In this document: piece after piece, positions 48,005 to 57,901 of the stretch
Layout of the letters: every line of letters begins with the position of its first letter
Position numbering within the stretch: the stretch's first letter is position 1
Assembly (NCBI RefSeq): GCF_020509005.1
Contig: NC_063012.1
Location: 10,230,001-10,294,000, forward strand
Direction: 5' to 3'
DNA from: Fulvia fulva
Taxonomy: Eukaryota > Ascomycota > Dothideomycetes > Mycosphaerellales > Mycosphaerellaceae
Length of the DNA stretch: 64,000 nucleotides
Notes under the pieces: generated by a model
What the model was told of the DNA's origin: nothing
The model's input: only the letters and a program-made list of their open reading frames with translations
Databases searched by the model: none
Translations under genes and position numbers: made by a program

Positions 48005-50104
48005 TTAACTCCTCATACTCTTCGGTACGAATGCGGCGATCTTTGAGAGAAGATCATCCAGATCCATGGCCGCGTCGGAGTCTTCCTCCCTGTCTGCGCG
48101 ACGCTTTGATGAAGTGTTCTTCCTGTTCGCCGTCGGCGGCCGCCTTGTCGTTGCTTTCTCGAACAGCCAGTCGACCTTCCGGCCTTCCTCGTTCTCGGCG
48201 GTTGGTTTGCGAGGCCCAGGGGGCTTCACAATGTTACCCGCAGATGTCACAACTTCCATCGCGGGCTCATCTTGTCTGATTGCTCTTCGACGTTTGTTTG
48301 GCACATCTGTGGCCTGCTCAATTGCCTTCTTTGCATGCACAGCCGCTGCAGGTTTCTTTGTCACGCGTCGCGAGGACTTGACTGTCGCGGCATCTGGTTT
48401 CAATGTAGTATGCTCTGTTGGTCTTGCGAAGCCTAAGGCGAAAGATTCGGGGTAGCAGTCCGGATTTCGCGAAGTAGGCTGCGTATCCTGATGTCCATCC
48501 TCTACTCTCGGTTCGGTTTGCTTCGTAATCTGTGCGTTGTTCACACTTGGCGCTTTGGCAGCCGCTGGAGCGCGTCGTATATGTCCAGCCAGAATCGATG
48601 CCTTTGCAGCGCGGTCAACATCTGCAGGGCTTATTCGCTGGTTTTCACGCGCGACCTTGGTGCCTTTGATCTGCTTTTCAGGTGACGGGGTCGGCGTGGC
48701 CATATTGGTATGCATTTCGGACAATGGCACACGCTGTTTGACGCGAGATCTCTGCTCGGGAATATTGACCGGCAACATCTCCGTTTCTTTGCTCGCAGGA
48801 TCCGGGAGGACCTTTGAGCGAGACTTAATCCGCCGGGTGGGTTTCTTTTCTGCCTTCTCTGAAGGTACCACTCGTTGGGGGTCTTCGTCTAAACTGTGGC
48901 CTGGAGCGTGAACTGTCTTGACTGATGGTCCATTCCCACTGCCTTCGATCCTCGCGAGCGTGGCGCTGCCACTTCCCCTGACCGACTTCGAACAATCAAG
49001 CGAAACTGCAGATGCCGTGACTTTGTTTCGACCTCGCTTAGAGACTGTCTCCAAGCCGGGATCCCTCCGCTTCTTGTCGATAGGAGCTTCTTCCTCAATG
49101 AAGCCCTCGGATACCTTGCTCATAGCTGCGGTAGCTGCCTGTCTGCGAGGCCTTCGAGTTGGTTCCGAAGCCGCTTGCTCTGGCTCGTGATGCCCCTGGC
49201 ATACTTTCTTGAGTTTCGGTAGCTCTCGTGCCCTGGCGACACTCGCCTCGAGTTCTACACTCGTTTCGACCTCTGCAGGAGACTCTAAAACAGCTGCCTG
49301 TGCTTTCCGTGGTCTGCCACGCTTCTTAGGCGGCGGCTTGACCTGCTTCACGGCAACGAGCGTCTCTGCTGCTCTCATATCTGGCACCACATCTCTGTGT
49401 CCCTCCAATGGAGTTGTGATTTTTGCTGACTCGGTTGACAAGGGCACGGTCACTCCAGAATCCGATGTCGCCTCTGGATCTTCAATGACCAGTCTTCTCG
49501 AAGGTCGGGCTCTTTTATTGGCAGGCTTCGATGGCTGTACTTCGATATGCTCCGGTGCCAGGGGAACGCCTATGTCGGATGCTTCATGCGTAGTAGCAGC
49601 CTTCTTCGGCCTCCCTCTCTTCTTCAATGTTATCGCCTGCTCCTGCTCCACTTCTATTGTTGGCTCAACCTGTACATCGTCATGTTGAGCGGTTGGTGGT
49701 GTCTTCTTTGGACGACCTCGCTTCCCCAGTGACTGCTTGGCTGCTAAGAAATTGTCATCTTGCTCCGCTGAGCTTCTCGTGAGGGAGGGTTGTGACCGTT
49801 CATCGTCTGAGAGCACCTCCAGCCGTCGTGGCTGCTTCCGTCTAGTCGCTGTTCGCCGGGTCGCTCTGTTCTCGCTAGGCTCAGAATCTTGCTGCGACTG
49901 GACTGTGGGCTTGTTAATGGCCTCTGTATCATTTGCAGGCGTGGACTTTCTTCGTTTGGCTGGTGGTTCCTCGTTATTTTGCTGCTCTGGTTGAAGTCCG
50001 AACGAGAAGCCAAAGCTGGTTGCGAGGTTACGCACACCGGCTCCTCGCTGACGGGCTAGATGCTTTTCTATTCTTTCCAGCTTAAATGGCGACCCTTGAG
50101 ACAT
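48005..50104 (-). CDS. AT-hook nuclear protein (uncharacterised)
   Basis: Single-exon gene for 699 residues. Three AT-hook cores are visible: KRGRPKK at 128-134, KRGRPKK at 162-168 and KRGRPRK at 261-267, plus a related KRARPSRR at 197-204. AT-hooks bind the minor groove of AT-rich DNA. The rest is basic, Ser/Thr/Pro-rich and probably disordered. The N-terminus has RGAGVRNLATSFGFSFG (20-36), and the acidic C-terminus ends with DLDDLLSKIAAFVPKSMRS, the most ordered-looking segment. No enzymatic domain is visible, and I cannot name the family; a chromatin or kinetochore role is only a guess from composition. It is divergent from the CX9C gene, with 212 bp between start codons, and is the first gene next to the heterochromatin-type block. 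Confidence 0.85.
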   Translation of the reverse strand: MSQGSPFKLERIEKHLARQRGAGVRNLATSFGFSFGLQPEQQNNEEPPAKRRKSTPANDTEAINKPTVQSQQDSEPSENRATRRTATRRKQPRRLEVLSDDERSQPSLTRSSAEQDDNFLAAKQSLGKRGRPKKTPPTAQHDDVQVEPTIEVEQEQAITLKKRGRPKKAATTHEASDIGVPLAPEHIEVQPSKPANKRARPSRRLVIEDPEATSDSGVTVPLSTESAKITTPLEGHRDVVPDMRAAETLVAVKQVKPPPKKRGRPRKAQAAVLESPAEVETSVELEASVARARELPKLKKVCQGHHEPEQAASEPTRRPRRQAATAAMSKVSEGFIEEEAPIDKKRRDPGLETVSKRGRNKVTASAVSLDCSKSVRGSGSATLARIEGSGNGPSVKTVHAPGHSLDEDPQRVVPSEKAEKKPTRRIKSRSKVLPDPASKETEMLPVNIPEQRSRVKQRVPLSEMHTNMATPTPSPEKQIKGTKVARENQRISPADVDRAAKASILAGHIRRAPAAAKAPSVNNAQITKQTEPRVEDGHQDTQPTSRNPDCYPESFALGFARPTEHTTLKPDAATVKSSRRVTKKPAAAVHAKKAIEQATDVPNKRRRAIRQDEPAMEVVTSAGNIVKPPGPRKPTAENEEGRKVDWLFEKATTRRPPTANRKNTSSKRRADREEDSDAAMDLDDLLSKIAAFVPKSMRS

Positions 50105-50316
50105 ACTGCTAGCATGTTATGCTATTATGTGTCGGAAAGTGAGAGAGCATGTGTTTGTGCTGGTGTTATGAGTTCACTTCCTTATCGAGAAGTGTCTGGT
50201 GGAGCTTTATCGAGCCAATCGGCTCGCTACCAGCATTGGCTACCGTTTGCTCATGTGCAAGTCGCCAGCATCCTTCGATCGAGACCACAACCTACACACT
50301 CTCTACCACATTCACG

Positions 50317-51375
50317 ATGGGCTGGTTTTGGGACTCGAATGCGAACGAACCGACCAATGATTCCTACAAGAAGCTCGACCCTGCTCTGCGCGACTTTCTA
50401 GACAAAGAGTCACCGCTGAAGTACGAAGATGTCAAAAGAAGAGAAACGCCCTCGAACGCACGACCCAGTGCATCATCACCGCCATCCACAGACGCCGCGC
50501 CGAACACATATCGATCGCAACTGGGTATAAGTACTATCGGAGCGGAGCAGGACCAGTCAGCTACAGTGCCACCAGAGAATCGGCCTGCAGTACCCGCAGA
50601 ATCGTTGTTCCAGGACGGCAGATACGCGCACTTATGGAAGAACTATCGTCCACAGGCAGAGATCGAGGCTGCTGGACGATCGGACCAGGATCGGCTGGCA
50701 GATGTGGTCGAAGCATACAACGATCGTAAAGCAGAAATTGGGCGAGCAGCAATCGAGAATTGCGTGGACTATCAGCTTGCTGCGAAGGAGTGCTTCTCGA
50801 ACGGTGGCTGGGCGAAGAAGATGACCATGTGTAGGGAGGAGAATAGAGCGTTCAACAGATGCTACACTATGCAAGGTCGCTTTCTGAAAGCGCTGGGATA
50901 TCTGGCACAACAGCGCTCCGCGGAAGAAGAGGAGCGCATACAAATGCATGCGGACAAGCTATATCATGAGATGCTCGAGCGAGAACGGATCGCGAAAGAA
51001 GCGCAGGAACAGGGCCTCGAAGCTCCAGAAATGCCGCCTCTCATACAAGCCGAGGCAACCACTCAAGCGTTAGGACAGGACAGTGCATGGGCGCGAGCAA
51101 GGCAGAAGGCGGCAGAGCGGGGCATTCCCCAGACCCTGAGCTCGTATCCGCCGGAGAAGCAGGAAGAGATCAAGAGGAGGATCGAAGGGTTGCCCCAGGA
51201 CCAGAAAGACCTTGAACTACAACTCATTGCAGCGGAAACCAGAGCTCAACTAGAGTATGCCGAGCAGGTCACCGAAAGGCTCGAAGAGGAGCGTGTCCAC
51301 CGAGCGCAACGAAGAGAACGAGGCAAGGAGACTGCTGGAGATGCTATCAAGAGAATGTGGGGCTGGGACAAATGA
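50317..51375 (+). CDS. Twin CX9C (CHCH/DUF3128-like) protein
   Basis: The start at 50,317 (MGWFWDS) is preferred over an upstream in-frame ATG at 50,149, whose 56 extra codons look like leader sequence. The product has 352 residues and no intron. The core contains Cys149, Cys159, Cys172 and Cys182, that is C-X9-C, X12, C-X9-C, the coiled-coil-helix-coiled-coil-helix pattern oxidised by Mia40 in the mitochondrial intermembrane space. Context and size recall the fungal DUF3128 (PANTS-like, Emi1) family. Unlike small CHCH proteins it has about 145 N-terminal residues, partly low complexity, and a long charged Glu/Arg-rich helical C-terminal half (about 200-352), probably coiled coil. Localisation is inferred. 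Confidence 0.85.
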   Translation: MGWFWDSNANEPTNDSYKKLDPALRDFLDKESPLKYEDVKRRETPSNARPSASSPPSTDAAPNTYRSQLGISTIGAEQDQSATVPPENRPAVPAESLFQDGRYAHLWKNYRPQAEIEAAGRSDQDRLADVVEAYNDRKAEIGRAAIENCVDYQLAAKECFSNGGWAKKMTMCREENRAFNRCYTMQGRFLKALGYLAQQRSAEEEERIQMHADKLYHEMLERERIAKEAQEQGLEAPEMPPLIQAEATTQALGQDSAWARARQKAAERGIPQTLSSYPPEKQEEIKRRIEGLPQDQKDLELQLIAAETRAQLEYAEQVTERLEEERVHRAQRRERGKETAGDAIKRMWGWDK

Positions 51376-51979
51376 AGGCGACTGTTGCAGTCAAGCCTCA
51401 ATCTGAGCTGTACAGAACAAATCGATGGAAGAGCTTCAGCGGTTGTGTGACAAGATACCACGCAACACGCCGTCAGCATGATCGTACGCGAGCTGCATCA
51501 TACGTTTTTGCTGCAAGCTGACCAGTCAAGACGTACATGACAGATACAGCGACTTTCACACTGGCTCTACAGCCCCGATAATGATGATCGCGCAACACAA
51601 GGCACCGTCATTGAAGTAAGGCTAGACGCGCTACAGAATGACTTGCATGAAATCGGCAAGCAGGGTTCATGTAAGCGAAAGCAACGGTCCGATATGCTTC
51701 GATCCTTCAACAACACCGAGTCCGTGCATTCAGTGAAACATGCCACCGACGACGTTGACTGCAATGGCACTGCTTACTTTACTTCCCGCGGCCTACAGTT
51801 TGTATGATGCGGCTGGCGCGCCTGCTTTGTGATTCGCGCTCTGCACATTTGGGTGGTCCATCAAGGTTCAGTCGGAAGTGGGTCGCTTCCACTTTTCTTA
51901 CAATACCTTACCTTCCACATGTCGACTTTCGAGATCCTTCAAACAAACACAAACCCCAACGGCACGGACAGAAAACAGT
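51376..51979. other. Intergenic region before the zinc transporter
   Basis: No coding pattern stands out. It holds the 3' UTR of the CX9C gene and the promoter of the transporter. GGTCCATCAAGGT (51,855-51,867), about 115 bp before the start, resembles a zinc-response element (ACCTTNAAGGT) with two mismatches, too weak to call. Confidence 0.5.
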
Positions 51980-53268
51980 ATGACCGACTGCACGACTGGA
52001 AACGAATTCGATGGCCGACTTGGGGTGCGGATAAGCTCCATCGTCGTCATCTTCATCGGATCTGCTCTTGGCGCTCTCTTTCCAGTATGGGCAGCCAACC
52101 ACAAAGGTGCTCATGTCCCGGAATGGACTTTCTTCGTTGCGAAATACTTCGGTTCGGGTGTTATCGTCGCGACAGCTTTCATACACGTAGGTGGACCCTA
52201 TCCAGAGGTGTAGAAACAGAAACTAAGTGCAAACAGCTGCTTGCACCAGCGCACGAAGCCTTAACCAACGAATGTTTAACGGGCCCAATCACCGAGTACG
52301 ACTGGGTTGAGGGCATCTGTCTAATCTCCATCTTCTTTCTGTTTATCGTCGAAGTCATGGTCATGCGCTTTGCCAAGTTCGGACATAGCCATAGTCATGA
52401 TCACGGTCACGGTCACGATCCAGAGCATGGCAGACCCCTCGAAGCAGGTTCGTCCAGTCCAAAGGAAACGGACCAGCAGCCACAGAAGTACCAAGACAAC
52501 CCGAGTAAGACCGAGTTGTCCGAAGGTGCAGCAGAGTCATCGGTAGGAGGCAACGATCAATGCCCTGTCGGCCCCTATGCTCCTGGTGATGACCACCTTT
52601 CACATGCTCGCGAACATGTTGATTCCCATGGAGAACCCAGCCGGACATTCGAGCCGGACTCTTACACTGCTCAGATGACTGCCCTTTTCATCCTAGAGTT
52701 CGGTATGTTTCCTGGTAGCAGCAACGATCTGATCCTGTCAATACTAACTCATGGCAGGCGTTGTGTTCCACTCCGTCTTCATCGGTCTCACCCTGGCTGT
52801 AGCGGGATCGGAGTTTATCACACTTTACGTCGTATTGGTGTTTCATCAGACCTTTGAAGGGCTGGCGTTGGGTTCTCGACTCGGAACGATGAAGTGGCCA
52901 CGTTCGAAATGGTGGACACCCTACCTCATGGGCCTTGGCTACGCTGTGTCAACACCGATCGCGATTGCTATAGGCCTCGGTGTCCGCAAAAGCTTCAATC
53001 CAGAAGGTCAGACGGCGCTGATTGCAAATGGTATCTTTGACTCGGTCTGTCCTCAATCTCGCCATCCTGTTCCGACTCGAGCACTCGCTAACAGTCATCT
53101 CAGCTTAGTGCCGGCATCTTGATATATACCGGACTCGTGGAGCTCATGGCGCACGAGTTCATGTTCAGCTCGCATATGCAGAAAGCACCAATGGGCACCA
53201 TACTTGCTGCAATCGGTTGGATGCTCCTCGGAGCGCTGCTCATGTCCATACTAGGAAAATGGGCATAG
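51980..53268 (+). CDS. ZIP-family zinc transporter
   Basis: Plasma-membrane type ZIP (Zrt/Irt-like) transporter that brings Zn2+ into the cytosol; 374 residues, close to yeast Zrt1/Zrt2. Exons 51,980-52,186, 52,237-52,702, 52,758-53,044 and 53,104-53,268; introns of 50, 55 and 59 bp with GT..AG ends and CTAAC-type branch points in the last two. Features: TM1 around 17-38, TM2 around 50-69, TM3 around 93-112, a cytosolic His-rich loop (HSHSHDHGHGHDPEH, 119-133), then TM4 with HSVFIG (His229) and TM5 with HQTFEG (His254, Glu258), the metal-binding pair of this family. The C-terminus ends MSILGKWA. All key residues are present, so it should be functional. The exact ortholog (high- or low-affinity) cannot be decided. 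Confidence 0.93.
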
Positions 53269-53511
53269 ATGTTGTTGGCGCAATCTTCCTTACGGCCGTT
53301 GACCAGCGGTCACTGACATGAAAGACAAGGACAACGATTGTAACTACCATGTAGATACGATAGAAATAGATTATGCAATGGTGAAATACCGGATCGTCTG
53401 ATGATATACATGCATGTCCTTGCCGCACGCGATCGGTGCCTTCCGCAATCCCACTGCTGGCATGTTGACGTGCGTCCGTGTCACTTAACCTTGTACACAT
53501 GGTATCCTAGA

Positions 53512-53714
53512 CTACAGCTTGTCAACGAACTCCTTGACGGTAAGGGTATCGCTGCTTAGTATTCTTGCAAGCATCGTCCGCGTGCTGGCCTGGGTAGGCC
53601 TGTCGTTCAGAACACCAGCCACAGCGTGGGGGCAGATTGAGTTCGGATGTCTTACATGCCTGACCCTCCTTTCACGCCTTCGATGTTAGGGTACGTAGGA
53701 GATAGCATTGTCAT
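53512..53714 (-). CDS. Possible small two-exon gene (48 residues)
   Basis: On the minus strand ATG at 53,714 opens MTMLSPTYPNIEGVKGGSG. The next codon is split by a GTAAGA donor, and reading on without splicing stops immediately. A 56-bp intron (53,600-53,655) with CTGAA/C branch-like sequence and CGACAG acceptor joins it in frame to MPTQASTRTMLARILSSD and an end of VKEFVDKL before TAG at 53,512. Intron size equals that of neighbouring genes. No domain, signal peptide or membrane segment is seen and I know no family. It is divergent from the dehydrogenase gene. It may be real, a last-exon relic, or chance. Confidence 0.35.
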
Positions 53715-53818
53715 TGTGCTACCAGCCCGGGCATGGGCGGATCTTCGCCTGCTTAAAACCGGACAAAGACTGGTGACCCCACTCGGTGCGACCACTGCAC
53801 CGGTGGCGTTGTTGATGG

Positions 53819-53827
53819 TATAAAATA
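53819..53827 (+). promoter_or_regulatory. TATA box of the dehydrogenase gene
   Basis: TATAAAATA, about 92 bp before the chosen ATG at 53,919. Its position supports that start rather than the in-frame ATG at 53,835. Confidence 0.5.
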
Positions 53828-53918
53828 TGGGTAGGTGGGCGTGGTTACGAACATCATAGACGGAGAGCTCTTTGCACCATCAGGGAACTTCAGTCGACAA
53901 TCAGGAAAAATCGACACG

Positions 53919-55161
53919 ATGTCTCTTGGCTACCTTCCCGGCTTCCTTCACAGCCAATTCCTCGTGACGCCGCCGGTCCCGACTCAAGACTGCACTGGGA
54001 AGACTATTGTGATCACTGGAGCCAATACAGGTCTGGGGAAAGAGGCTGCGCGCCGTTATGTTAGGTTGAATTGTGAGAAGCTTGTTATTGCGTGTCGGAG
54101 CGTTGAGAAGGGCGAGGCTGCGAAGCAGGAGATCGAGAGTTCCACTGGAAGGAGAGGTGTCATCGAGGTCTGGCCAGTGGATCTTCAGAGCTACGACAGT
54201 GTCAAGGAGTTCTGCAAACGGGTGAAGACGCTGAAGAGACTGGATATTCTGGTTGAGAATGCGGGAGTCGCTACTGGGAAGTATTACAATGTTGGTGGGA
54301 ATGAGAGCACGATCACGGTGAATGTCATTTCGACGTTCTTGATGGCGCTGTTGTTGTTGCCGAAGTTGCAGCAGGTATGGATATCGCTTCGAGCTGAAGA
54401 TAAGCTACTGGGCTATCAAGGCACTGCGTAACAGCACGGCTAACACCCTTCCCCTCGAATAGACCGGCCGCCAATACAACACCATCCCAACCCTCACAAT
54501 CGTCAGCTCGGAAGTCCACTTCTTCACCAGCGTAAGCCATCCCATCTCCCCATCCCTCTCCCACCACCCAATGACAACCCTTCCCAGTTCCCCGAACGCA
54601 AATCCGCTTCAATCCTCACCACCCTCAACACCGAATCCTCCGCCATAATGTCCGACCGTTACAACGTCAGCAAGCTTCTCGAAGTCCTAGTCTGCCGCGA
54701 GATCGCCCGTGAGCACTCCGCGGAGCAACTGGGCGTGACGTTGAACTTCGTCAATCCTGGGTGGTGCCATTCGGAGCTGATGCGGGAGGTGACGAATCCG
54801 TTTGTTAGATTGCTTAAAATGATTATGTGCAGAACGACGGAAGGTATGATAGCCTGTCAATCTTGCATCGCCTGAAGAAAGTCTAATGCTGTGTGTAGTT
54901 GGAAGCCGAACTTTGGTGCATGCGGGTTTGCAGGGAGTAGAGACTCAGTAAGTGGATGCATTTTATTCATTGCAGGGTGGAATGATGGGCTGACCTGAGT
55001 GTTCTAGTGGCAAGTTCATGTCCGACTCCAAGATCGCACATTGTGCGCCCTTGGTTGAGGGCCCAGAGGGACCTGAAGTGCAGAGGCGGGTGTGGACAGA
55101 GATCGCCGAGCAATTGAACCAGATCGAGCCAGGCATCACCAAAGTTCTCGATGCCCGGTAG
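53919..55161 (+). CDS. Short-chain dehydrogenase/reductase (retinol dehydrogenase-like)
   Basis: NAD(P)-dependent oxidoreductase of the classical SDR superfamily, 327 residues. Exons 53,919-54,374, 54,463-54,531, 54,588-54,843, 54,899-54,947 and 55,008-55,161. Visible motifs: nucleotide-binding TGANTGLG (33-40), ENAG in place of the usual NNAG, a catalytic Ser (167 or 168 in IVSSEV), and YNVSK with Tyr200 and Lys204. ACRS after beta-2 suggests NADP preference (Arg). The layout fits the retinol dehydrogenase/WW-domain oxidoreductase-like fungal group; substrate unknown. In the start region MSLGYLPGFLHSQF precedes the fold, as usual in this group. Introns are 55-88 bp, and splicing restores the SRTLVHAG block typical of the family's C-terminus. 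It converges on the aldolase gene with about 100 bp between stop codons. Confidence 0.9.
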
Positions 55162-55265
55162 AGAGGACACAGCTTCTCTTCTCTTTCACGGCAGTTCATG
55201 ATCAAACAGATGTATTCTACCAGCTTGACTTAGGCGTTTCCAGCCTTTTTCAAATCAACACCAAT

Positions 55266-56286
55266 CTACAACGAATCCTCAATCTTAATCATCTCCTCCA
55301 TCTTCGCCCTGATATCCTTCTTCACCGCATCTGTCGGCGGCTCATACGGCCTCCTCGGCACCAGCTTCGCTTCCGCATCCTCAATACCCGCACTCCTCGC
55401 AGTCGTAACACTGACTGCAAACTTCGTATTCGCTATGCCCGCCTTACTGAAACTCTCCGCATTAGCAGCAATCCCATGAAGCTTCAACGCCTCCTCATGT
55501 TTCCCCTGTTTGTAAAGCTCATAAATATGCCTCACAGTCTTCGGGAAGATGTTAGCAAAAGCAGCAATGCACCCAGCACTCCCTACAGCCAGCCCCCCGA
55601 TCAGGAAATCGGATTGGCCACCATAAGTCGCAAACTCTGAGGACTCAAAGGTCGACGCTAGACGAGTAATCTTGCCCACGCTCGCGCAGGTGAGCTTGGT
55701 TCCAACGATCTTGCCGGGGTACTTCTTTGCCAGGTCGACCATAACGTCCGAGTCGATGTCGATGCCGTTGCAGACTGCTGGGAAGTTGTAGATGACGATG
55801 GGTAGTGGGGACTTCTCTGCGACCTCGCTGTAGAAGGTATTGATGACTTTGGGCGTTGTCTGTTTCCCAAAGTACGCACAGGGCAGGACTAGAGCGTAGT
55901 TTGCTCCTGCTGCTGATGCGTCGGAGATGAATTCGAGGACTTGTTTGGTGGAGTGGCCTCCTACGCCGGCCTATTCACATCATGCATCAGCTATCATTCC
56001 GTCCATCCATCCCGTTGAGAGCTCTGTGATCATCGATACTCACCATAATAGGATACCCATCTCCGACAGCCTCCCTCGCCGTCTTCAACAACGCCGCCCT
56101 CTCATCTCTTGTGAGCATAAAGGTCTCCGCATTAGTTCCCAGAATCACAAGACCCGTCAAATGTTTGCTCATGTACTTGTAGTATTTCGCTTGGGAGGTG
56201 AGGTCCAGTTCATCGTTGTCGTAGAAGGTGACAGCTGGCGCCCAGATTCCGGCCGGTGGGACATTGCTGTGCGTTGATCCGTTCAT
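55266..56286 (-). CDS. DapA/DHDPS-family aldolase (lyase)
   Basis: Class I aldolase of the dihydrodipicolinate synthase/N-acetylneuraminate lyase family, 315 residues in two exons (56,286-56,044 and 55,970-55,266; 73-bp intron with GTGAGT donor). Family residues are visible: GTNAET (50-55) at the substrate carboxylate loop, Tyr142 in IYNFP, and the Schiff-base Lys173 in GTKLTC. Filamentous fungi make lysine by the alpha-aminoadipate route, so this is unlikely to be a DHDPS proper; 4-hydroxy-2-oxoglutarate aldolase, 2-keto-3-deoxy-sugar acid aldolase or a related pyruvate-dependent lyase is more plausible. No targeting signal is evident. The intron falls after PIM, just before the AGVGGHST turn. 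Confidence 0.9.
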
Positions 56287-56775
56287 CTTTGCTGTATTGC
56301 AAGGTTCAATGTTGTGGAAAGTGGAAAGTGGAAAGAGGTGATGTTATTAACACAGTCATATCATCAAGAAGTGAAGCGGCACCGGCTGCCGTCTTTCGGC
56401 AGGCACTTGCCCGACCTTGCCCGGATGCTGCTTCTCTTCGTTGGGGGGTAAAACTCGCTTACCTACTTCGTGTTATGTATGCATGGTGTGTTGGGTAAAG
56501 GTAAGCATATGCCAATGCTTGAGTGTACCAACATTGTGGGTTGGGAAAGGAAACAAAGGACAATGCCGTGGGCTTCCTGTGCAGAGAATTTGACGCTGAG
56601 ACGTGACACGTGTGGTAGATCCAAAATACACGCTCAAACATTATTATCATGTACGCTGTTACTACCAACCTAATAACTCATCAGGGTCATATCTGGGGTC
56701 CTGCGCTCGTACAGTATTACCGTCTCGCCTCCTAGGGTATAAAGCTGATGGTAACTTTCCAAGAACTAAGAAAAA
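56287..56775. other. Intergenic region between aldolase and PIL1
   Basis: Promoter side of the aldolase gene and 3' UTR of PIL1, both on the minus strand. A CACGTG E-box is present at 56,607-56,612. No coding pattern seen. Confidence 0.5.
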
Positions 56776-57901
56776 TTATGCTGCGACACGCTCATCCTCG
56801 CGGCCACGAGCATCAACCGAAGCATCCTCCTCATCGTACTCGCCATCCTGGTGCTGCTGGGCTGGGATCCAAAGGCCTGACTCACGGTCCATGTTTGCGT
56901 CCTGGCCGGAGAGGTCGTGGCCAGAGGCGTTGTTACGGCGGCGCTGGGACAAGGTTCGTGCACGGGTAGAGAGGCTGGACTTGACAGCTGCGTTCTGCTC
57001 GACCCAGTTGGTGAGAGCGTCTTCGCAATCCTGGATGATGGCCTTGGATGCCTCGTAGCCATCGTAAGCATTGCGGGTCTCGCCGGGAGTGACTGGGGTG
57101 TCGTCAACAAGCTCGAGCAAGTGCTTGCCGAAGCCTGCAATGATGGCCATCTTCTCGCTGTGCTCGCGAAGAGCATCGAACTGGTACGTGAAAGCAGCCT
57201 TCAGCTTTTCGCGAGTGATGTTGGACAGCTGGGCCTCGGCAACGAGCGACTCGGCCTCAGCACGGACAAGCTCCTGCTCGAGCACGACAATCTTTGGGCT
57301 GTTGGGCTCCTTGTACTTGAGCTGAGCGATCTGGTCGGTGATCTTCTGCTTGCGGTCTCGGCTTGGCTGAACGGATGCCTCGATGTTGCGGATGCTCTTG
57401 ATGGTGACTCTGTACTGGTCGTAGCGGTCGACGAACTGGTCTTCCAGCTCACCAATCTCGTAGATGAGCACACCGAGCTTGTCGGTGACATCGGAAACGT
57501 CGTCGTCGCAGCCCTCACCCCAGATCGACAATTGTTGCTGTGTGTGTTAGCTAGGTGCGCGCCATTGGATATCGCGTTTCTCATTACGTACTGCAACCTC
57601 CATGCGCTCTCTTCCGACCAGCTCCATGGAGCGCATGACGTTCTTCTCCATCTTCACCAGCTGCGAGAGCTTCTTCGCGAGGTCTGGGCCGAAGGCACCG
57701 ACATGGACGGACTTTCGGAAGGTGTGGCCTGAAACCATGTCAGCGTTGATACTACGTGAGTCGGATGAGCGCGGCAGACACACCAATGCTGGCCTTTCCG
57801 AACAGACGGCCGCCCTTGGTCGACGACGACGGAGGCGGTGGGTTCTGGATCTGCGACGCAGTTGGCGCACGCGACTGGCGCATAGAGTATGTGCGATGCA
57901 T
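56776..57901 (-). CDS. PIL1: Eisosome core component Pil1/Lsp1
   Basis: BAR-domain protein that assembles into the lattice of eisosomes under plasma-membrane furrows (MCC domains) and is regulated by Pkh kinases in yeast. 338 residues, almost the yeast length. Exons 57,901-57,784, 57,728-57,592 and 57,537-56,776; introns of 55 and 54 bp. The N-terminus MHRTYSMRQSRAPTASQ is the family signature, followed by the segment GGRLFGKASI and the FRKSVHVGAFGPDLAKKL block. The BAR region covers about 45-275 and includes QQLSIWGEGCDDD after the second intron. The C-terminus is acidic. The start is firmly fixed by the conserved N-terminus. Assignment to Pil1 rather than Lsp1 is by convention. Confidence 0.95.

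Noticed and set aside
48066..49994. Multiple plus-strand frames opposite the AT-hook gene
   Set aside because: High-GC antisense shadows of the 699-residue minus-strand frame.
55092..55640. 182-codon plus-strand frame at the dehydrogenase/aldolase junction
   Set aside because: Overlaps the end of the dehydrogenase and is antisense to the aldolase, whose catalytic motifs are clear.
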